From contig JAZGTN010000003.1 of NCBI GenBank assembly GCA_037783415.1, forward strand, positions 2,812,501 to 2,876,500: a DNA stretch of 64,000 nucleotides, in the 5' to 3' direction. Of this stretch, positions 57,572 to 64,000 are shown one piece after another (positions within the stretch are counted from its first letter, which is position 1; every line of letters starts with the position of its first letter). Origin of the DNA: Leptasterias polaris. Lineage: Eukaryota > Echinodermata > Asteroidea > Forcipulatida > Asteriidae. The translations under genes and the position numbers were made by a program. Under the pieces are notes generated by a model. The model ran no database searches, had not been told where the DNA came from, and saw only the letters and a program-made list of their open reading frames with translations.

Positions 57572-58238
57572 CTAACATAAGGCTTTGAAAACCAAATGCC
57601 ATTAGCAGATTTTAAAATAATGAAATTACAAACAAAGCATGCCAAGCCGAGGTGATTAACTTTGAAAGTTAGTCTTTTACAAATATAATCATCCATGTCA
57701 TTGTCAATGTTGTCATCGCACGGCCACAACCCTGCTACTTCTAAACGGCTGGGGGCCATGTGCACCCTCCCCTTTCGAATCTGGACTTTTGAGATTAAAA
57801 GTTACCAGAATGAAAGCTACATATAATGAGGTTTTTTGGTAGTATTTTCAGGTGTTTTTAAAACATTTGTTTTGCTATAATTTACATGCAGACAATGTTT
57901 TTGTTTTTATATCTACGGCAGATTATCTTACAAAAAACAGTAAATGACATAAAAAGAGCACTGAAAAGGGGCTTGTTTAAGAAAAATGCAAATTAAGTTT
58001 TAATTGGCCAGAAGTGCCTCCCTAGAATAAAAAATTGTGCACCCCCTGTGCCCCATAACATTTACCTATTTTCAGCGCTGTTTTAAACAATTCATTTCCA
58101 CAATGTTTTTTCATAGTTAGCTTGAAACATCCTTGATATGACCCTTCGAAGTAAGATTTTTGTCAATTTGTATACCAAGGATTTTAAACAGGAGAGTGTT
58201 CTCAAAATTTCATATGTACATTTTTACATTTCCTTCAG
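57572..58238. other. Non-coding (intronic) spacer
   Basis: The part 57750-58060, with GCACCCCCTGTGCCCC and AGAGCACTGAAAAGGGGCTTG, is distantly similar to 24135-24430 and may be a diverged dispersed repeat. Confidence 0.4.
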
Positions 58239-58524
58239 CGGAAACGAGGAGCAGAAAGGATGAGTCATTGGAGTCCAGTGGAGACGTTAGAACTCCTCAA
58301 GATCATTGGTGAGAGAGACATCCAGGCAGCACTCAGGAAAATGGTGCACACTCGCTTGGTATGGGAGAGCATCTCGGCCAAGATGAGCACCAACAGATCA
58401 GCTGAACACTGCCATGACAGGTGGATCTACCTAAAGCGCCGGTACAGGGAGACCGTACTGAAGAAACAAACAGACAAATGGGCCAGGGGCTGCTACTACT
58501 ACAGCGAACTAGCTAAGATTTTAG
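58239..58524 (+). CDS. Internal coding exon: Myb/SANT-like (trihelix-type) DNA-binding domain
   Basis: Bounded by a strong acceptor (CATTTCCTTCAG|CGG) and a consensus donor (TTTTAG|GTAAGT, 58525). It is read in phase 0 from the first base (RKRGAERMSHWSPVETLELL) and leaves phase 1. The 95 residues are almost entirely one Myb_DNA-bind_4-type domain: HWSPVETLELLKIIGERDIQ (helix 1 with the first Trp), VWESISAKMSTNRSAEHCHD (helix 2 and turn), RWIYLKRRYRETVLKKQ (recognition helix), and the usual YYYSELAKILG end. Sequence-specific nuclear DNA binding is expected for the family. The domain is a different one from that at 36704, so the gene either has two such domains or is a paralogue. The ATG at 58260 is internal and need not be the start. 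Confidence 0.8.
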
Positions 58525-58646
58525 GTAAGTTATCTCATTTTGGAAAAGAGGGTAGGCTGTGTACTCTTGTGAGATCTGCCATACTGATAGCAGCCCATTT
58601 AGTGATGAGAGCTAAATATGGAAGTGTTTGCAGTTGCACATTTCAG

Positions 58647-58762
58647 GTCCGGGCAATTCTGGCTGGGCAAAGTTGTGTGCAAACAGCCTGGAGGGTTGTG
58701 ATCACAGACACACGGTGTGCTATGAGCAGCAGCGACTGACTGAGAGCTGGCCTTATTATTAA
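58647..58762 (+). CDS. Possible terminal exon following the Myb/SANT exon
   Basis: CACATTTCAG|GTCC is a reasonable acceptor 122 bp after the donor at 58525. Joined in phase 1 it keeps an open frame for 38 codons (GPGNSGWAKLCANSLEGCDH onward) to TAA at 58760. The intron would be short for this genome and the peptide shows no family resemblance, so read-through of chance sequence is possible. Confidence 0.25.
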
Positions 58763-60156
58763 CTATAGGGGGCATCTGTTCAGACTGAATTGGGATATTT
58801 CAGTTTCTGGAGAAAGGTGATCATCTGCGGACTGTGAATGATTTTAACCATTCTGGTGGATACTTGTATAACATGAAAGTTAATATTGCTTATAATTGTT
58901 CAAATATGTACATCACAAGGGCATTCTGTACACTATGTACATTGAGGCATGGAGTAAGCAATTATTGACACAAACTCAAAAATAGAAGGACAAAATGTGA
59001 ACTCGCTTATTTCCATGCAGCAAGGTAAATTTGTTTTGTTTTTAATTTAACAAATGTTTTAAGAGAAGTGGAATTAATTTGGGCATATGCACATTAAAAC
59101 CGTTAATCTCGCACACAGTGGTTGAAGTCGCCTAGGATATCCGGACAAATGCGTCAGAGCACTAACGATCAGTACTGCTAAATACATAGTTTTTACCTAA
59201 ATCCATGTTCATTACCAAAAATGTAGTTGACTTCCACCATGTCCACACAGCAGGAAATAAAAGTAGGGATGCAACAGCTCACCAAACACAGCAAAAAACC
59301 CCAGATGAAACGGAGTAAAAATGTGGAGCTGACCAAAAGACGATAGTCTCCACTTGTGCAGCACCCTCATATACATTAATATATATTACATGTAGAATGT
59401 ACACATAAATATAGAATGTACACATAAATATATACTTTGCATGACGGAATGGAAGATTTGTAATTTATGAGCCTCTATGAATGATGTGTGATGTTCCGGA
59501 TAGAGACACATTCTTGTGAAACCCCAGACAGTCTTGACAGTGGGTGTAAAGTGAAGTGACTCTTGTAATGCTGCAGAGTTGTGCACTTTTATGACAGGCC
59601 AACAGGGGGGGAGGGGTTATCCATCTCGCACTTGGTGTCAAATAATACAAAAATAGGGTGTTCATTCTCTGTGTTTACACTCGGCCTGTCACCTTCGGTG
59701 CTATTCATCTGTCAGCTGGGTCACAGACTATTCCCCAGTTAGGCATACTGTACATTATGTCTTTATGTCATTTACGTCTACACAGACCAGGCATCAACAT
59801 TTTGTAGTCATGTTCGTTTATTAATACATGTACTCGTGATTGGTGTCTTTCACCAGGCAGTATTTTGGCTGTGTGTGGTTGTTAGCTCTGGAAGGCGGGG
59901 TGGCAATTATACAGCTCGTTGTTGACGTCAGGTTCGTTTTGAAAAAATTAAAGAGACACCTGCAGGTGATCTTTGGTGATTTAAACTATTTGACAAACAT
60001 GCATACTACAATGATTGATTTCTAATCAACAAGGGCATTTCAGACAAAATAATTTCACAGGATACTTACCATCTTTACAACAAGTAGGCTTTTGGATTAA
60101 CAAATTACACAATTAATTTCCAGATTCGTTACCAATGTACATGTATGACCCTACCT
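58763..60156. other. Non-coding stretch
   Basis: A 21-bp tandem duplication (AGAATGTACACATAAATAT) lies at 59395-59435. The segment 60020-60156 (AGACAAAATAATTT, AGTAGGCTTT, ATGACCCTACCTTTAA) recurs at 63251-63405 as a dispersed repeat. Confidence 0.4.
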
Positions 60157-60160
60157 TTAA

Positions 60161-60521
60161 AGGGAGTGTACACCTTTGATAATTACTCCAAAATTAAGGA
60201 CCATAAAAGTTTATTTTGTAAAGAGCACTGGAGAGCTTTTGATACTATAAAACATTGTTAGAAACGGCACCCTTTGAAGTAATGTAGTTTTTCACCCAAA
60301 AATTTGAATCTGAGAAAGGCTTCAGGCATGAAGCCTTTCTTAGGCATCTGAAATCACACTATTCTATAACAAGGGTGTTTTTTCTGTCATAATTTTCTTG
60401 CAACTTCAATGACCAATGGAGCCCAAATTTGCACAGGTTTGTTATTTCTTGCATATGTTGGGATGTACTCTAAGTCAGGTCTATGACATGTTTGACAATT
60501 ACCAAAAGTGTATCCTGCCTT
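60161..60521. mobile_element. TTAA-flanked MITE, opposite orientation to 51289
   Basis: TTAA at 60157-60160 and 60522-60525; ends AGGGAGTGTACACC and CCTGCCTT. The interior matches the 51289 element in reverse (GGCACCCTTTGAAGTAATGT, CAAGGGTGTTTTTTCT, CTTGCAACTTCAATGACCAA). Confidence 0.85.
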
Positions 60522-60555
60522 TTAACAGTGACTCAAGACCTTTAAGCCAAGTTGA

Positions 60556-60708
60556 TACTTACTGCGAATGCGATACGAATGTTGACGTCACAAATTCGCA
60601 ACGAATAATTCAGAAGAGTTGACTTAGTGCCCAACTCCTGCGAAACATTCGCAGCGAAAACAGCCCTGTGACGTCAAAATTCGCTTCGCATTCGCATTGC
60701 AGGAAGTA
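60556..60708. mobile_element. Palindromic MITE with CRE-like TGACGTCA
   Basis: TACTGCGAATGCGATACGAA on the left mirrors TTCGCATTCGCATTGCAGGA on the right; each arm carries TGACGTCA (60592 and 60668 areas). About 150 bp with no coding part. Confidence 0.78.
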
Positions 60709-60829
60709 GGAACCGGGCTGGACTCAGACTGTGGGTCCCAAGTGACTGGACAATAACTCTTTCTGTAACCAAATGTGACTTACATGTAATGCATTGTAAT
60801 ATAATGACATCACTGCTAAAAGTCATTAA

Positions 60830-61760
60830 TTGATTGAATAGATTGGATTACATAAAGTAGATGGTACTGATGGACATGATGGCTCAGATGAGATTACATT
60901 GGATCAGGCTGAGGGTGGATGAGATCAAGACAAGTCCAATGTCATGCCTCATAAGTGTAGGCCTTGGATGAAATCAGATTGGTGGAGGTTGTATTTGATG
61001 TGATTAAAGGGACACGTTGCCCCGGATTGGGCGATTTGGGCTCTGAAAAGCGTTTGAAATTGTTTGTTATGAAATGCATAGTTAGAAAAATGTTTTAAAA
61101 GTAGGATACATTGATCCACACAAATATGCCTCGAAATTGTGTGGTTTTCCTTTTACTTTGTGAACTTACACTGCCCGCTATTTTGAAGAGCCCAATTTTT
61201 GACTCCACAATTACAAAGATTTTGTACAATTTGAGTAGATTGTTTCAGGTTACACTATTGAATTAGATTGGATGAGATATCATTTGTTTAAAATGGTGAC
61301 ATACATGTACCATGTTTATCATACATGCATGGAAAAACTTACAATAAATCCATAATATGTAGATTATTTGAGCATTACATTGGATTGGATAAGATTTTGT
61401 ACAATTAGATGGAGTAGATTGGTTGAGGTTGCAGTTCTGGAATAGATTGGATTGGATCAAATCAGACTGGATTTGAATTCCAGTACCTAGATTGGATGAA
61501 GTCGGTAAAGTACTGACAATTGGATAAGATTCATAAGATTAGATTACACTACATAAGATTAGATTACATAAGATTAGATTGGATTGCATTGGAATATAAG
61601 ATTAGACTGAGGATTACGCTATGAGATTGGATGAGATTACAGTAAATGGTAAATGTTGAATTGGATGAAATTTCATTGGATGAGTTGAGTTACAAATAGG
61701 TGAGATGAGAGTACATGTATGAGATTAGCTCAGATTAGCTCAGATTAGTTAGATTAGTTT
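60830..61760 (+). repeat. GATTGGAT/GATTACA low-complexity tract
   Basis: Repeated variants of ATTGGATGAGATTACATTGG without a fixed period. Interrupted at 61016-61240 by the start of a MITE. Confidence 0.75.
61016..61240 (+). mobile_element. MITE fragment beginning AAAGGGACACGTTGCC
   Basis: The block GGGACACGTTGCCCCGGATT, then AAAAGCGTTTGAAATTGTTT, then ATGATCCACACAAATATGCC-like sequence, matches a terminal half of a MITE family I recognise as common in sea-star genomes. The mirror half is missing. Confidence 0.6.
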
Positions 61761-63250
61761 GAATATTACAGACATGAGATTATTCATTGTAGAAACTGTA
61801 CAGTATGTATTTTGAAAACCATTTTCCTACCTAGATTTGAAATAGGACCTACACTAAACGAAATAAAAGGAAAAACCTCAAAAATAAAGGAGCACAACTT
61901 GTGAAGAGGCATTCTAGTTGTAGTTTAGCAGTTTGATGACAATCTGCGACTCCCTGAGACATGGCACTAATAAACCGTTTGACAAGTAGCCTGTGCCAGA
62001 ATGGCGTAACTTAAACAGTAAATCGCAGTACCAGGCACGCTTCTGGTTCTATCAAGCTGCTGCTCATCAAAGTCTATCAACCCTTTCAACATGCTCAGAG
62101 TGGAAACGGGGAAAGTAGTTCCTGGTTTGTTTGACGGGTTACAGGCGGAGACTCACCTCTAATCGGCACAAAGTAAATATAAGGTGGTCGGTTAATGTTG
62201 TAGTTAGCTTGTTGTTGCACGTACGTGTTCATACATGTAGGCAGGCAATTCCACAGCGTCAATTTTGCTTGTCCGGGTGAAGACCCATTTAGCATTTTAA
62301 AGGATGGAACAGACATGCCATGTACTTGTAGACCATTTGTAAATATTTGAAATACACTGCATAGTGTAGAGGCTAAGATTATAAAAAGTTAGGCCTACAT
62401 TCTACCTCTTACAAATCTTGGAATCCACAGAGAGACTCTTTGCTCCCATGATCGGAACATCCAAAAGGGGAATTATTTTAATCTTTTTGCATTTGATTTT
62501 TTTTTCTTTTCTACACATGCCTCTGCCATATGCATGCAATAATGCCAACGGAGTGTATTAGTTGTGATCGGCAGTTAAAAACCTGCAAGCGATACATATG
62601 TCCATATATAGTTTTTTAAACACTTATTCATTCTTAAAAATTCTAACGCTGGTGTCACAGTACAGGGGATCAAGTCCGAGTTGATTTCCGTCTGACCGGA
62701 TAGGACACCACTGTAGTGCAAAATACCAGGTGATACCGTACGATTGTACTGAGCCTGGACACCTGTTCCTCGGACCTGATTACCTAAAACTAGAGGAGAT
62801 TGTGTCTGGACGGACTATTAATACCAGCAAGACATGATCAGATGTCACTACTAACAGCCTTTACCAACAGGCAACGCAACTTTTACAGAGCTACAGGTCT
62901 TGTAAACATCACATTATGGCAAGGTGACTGGGTACCATACAAATTCTCTTTTGCTTTTAAAATGCCTCAGTATAAAGCCTTAAATTGATTTGTCTGGCTT
63001 TTGCCAGGCAGCTGTGCCAAATTTGTGAAGGCGTAAGTCTTGAACCAGATTCATAGACTTGCCCAGTCGAGTCCCTCCGAGCCAGTCGATGTTAGGCCCT
63101 CTACTGGCAACTAATTAAAAAACTATCATCGCTAGTATAAACGGTATCTCTGTTCAGAGTGAGGGCAGCTTTCAAATGGAGACCACAGAAATTTCCAAAA
63201 GTTGCCAGAAAGGCAATCTTTTGATTTTTTTTTTTTTTTTTACATACTGC
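61761..63250. other. Non-coding stretch
   Basis: Short frames at 62095 (minus) and 62800 (plus) have no domain. A run of 18 T lies at 63224-63241. Confidence 0.4.
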
Positions 63251-63405
63251 TTTAATTGATTTCTAATCAATGGGGGCAATTCAGACAAAATAATTTGATA
63301 AGATACTTAGTTGCTTACTACATAACCATAACTTTGTAACAGGTAGGCTTTCGGATAAAACTGTGACAACTTCTTTTCGGGACATTTCCAAAGTATGACC
63401 CTATG
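63251..63405. repeat. Dispersed repeat, second copy of 60020-60156
   Basis: Shares TTGATTTCTAATCAA, CAGACAAAATAATTT, ACAGGTAGGCTTTCGGAT-like and AAGTATGACCCTA blocks with 60020-60156; a third partial match is near 22172. Confidence 0.6.
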
Positions 63406-63879
63406 AAACAAACTTTTACCGACATTCACAATCACACCATACACACTTTCAAAACTCTTGTCAGGTCAATATTGGACGGTAGAGACTTTCGATTAAAAGC
63501 TGTAACTCAAGCCATAATAATCCCCGTGACTGTTTATCATGGTGTACTCTATGAAAATTTTCTCCGTGAACGGTTTTCCCGTATATGGAGAATATGAAAG
63601 GTTGTAAGTGTTGCGGGAAGGATTAAGTTGCTCTGAGTTGAAAACCTGCGGTCTGCGAGGGACTTTGTAATTGGAAATTAAATCATACGGCCGTTTGAGT
63701 CTGACTTGTAGCTGACCTATATCCGCACTTTATTTGAAGGAAAATCATTGACGGGTTTGGTTGCAGTTTTTTTGTGTTTTCTTTTTCGATGTATTGTTTT
63801 TCTCTTCAATTTTTAAATCTAAAGGGACAACTACATGTACAAACATGTATGGTTTTATACATTTAGTTTAGAACAAAAA
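63406..63879. other. Non-coding stretch
   Basis: A 64-codon frame (63403-63597) shows no domain. Nothing is supported. Confidence 0.4.
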
Positions 63880-63937
63880 TTTAATGACTTGACTTTTTGA
63901 CCCTAGCAGAGTGTTTCACAAAGGCTAAAGGACTTTT
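63880..63937 (-). mobile_element. Degenerate Penelope-like fragment (copy E)
   Basis: TTTTTGACCCTAGCAGAGTG and TTTCACAAAGGCTAAAGG correspond, with substitutions, to the minus orientation of copies A-D; the GAAAC strand is mutated. Confidence 0.45.
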
Positions 63938-64000
63938 AGTTTGGATGTTTAAATACATCATGCATGATTTTAAACTGGTTTGTGACTTGGTACATTGTAA

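Noticed and set aside
1..64000. CRISPR array, bacterial operon or phage content
   Set aside because: Repeats are transposon- or minisatellite-like, splice signals and LINEs are present, and no prokaryotic gene is recognised.

Overview
This is a eukaryotic, metazoan genomic window. It is AT-rich and gene-poor, coding sequence is carried in short exons bounded by GT..AG signals, and many transposable-element families are present. Several repeat families look to me like echinoderm, most likely sea-star, repeats: 370-bp elements with AGGCACTG ends and TTAA target duplications, GGGCCCAATTTCATAAAG hairpin elements, and tRNA-derived SINEs. The taxonomic call is inference from recognition, not from a search.

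Layout. 1-4.6 kb: a Penelope-like terminal fragment and a nearly intact jockey/CR1-type LINE (endonuclease plus reverse transcriptase, one frameshift), then the 3' tail of a second LINE. 4.6-11.1 kb: non-coding DNA with a minisatellite and small repeats. 11.13-12.48 kb: the best host gene, an uninterrupted alpha/beta-hydrolase of the ABHD1/3/15 group whose nucleophile-elbow serine is replaced by glycine. 12.5-36.6 kb: mostly non-coding and crowded with MITEs, including a 156-bp tandem array that repeats a perfect GGTCAnnnTGACC palindrome. It also holds three promoter-plus-first-exon candidates (25.6, 28.8 and 33.2 kb), Penelope-like fragments, and a compound inverted SINE pair flanked by one 15-bp target duplication. 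36.7-37.2 kb: a first coding exon with a Myb/SANT-like (trihelix-type) DNA-binding domain and an acidic tail. 39-45 kb: decayed LINEs, with a CR1/L2-like copy nested inside an L1/Tx1-like copy. 46.5-48.7 kb: a CpG-dense CGACG minisatellite, a tiny ATG-initiated ORF, and a 715-bp foldback element. 53.7-58.8 kb: a short first exon, a 2.3-kb TTAA-flanked foldback element, a 1.1-kb PIF/Harbinger-like non-autonomous element, and a second Myb/SANT-like exon. 58.8-64 kb: MITEs and a GATTGG/GATTA-rich low-complexity tract.

How the genes relate. The two Myb/SANT-like exons lie on the same strand and are phase compatible (both phase 0 at the relevant junction). They could belong to one two-domain transcription-factor-like gene with a roughly 21-kb repeat-filled intron, or to two paralogous genes. 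The ABHD-like gene appears independent. No operon-like organisation, CRISPR array or functional rRNA/tRNA gene is seen. I did not find a clear new biological system. The best leads are the nuclear-receptor-like palindrome array, the two foldback elements, the compound SINE, the serine-less hydrolase and the hammerhead-like motif in the Penelope-type fragments.
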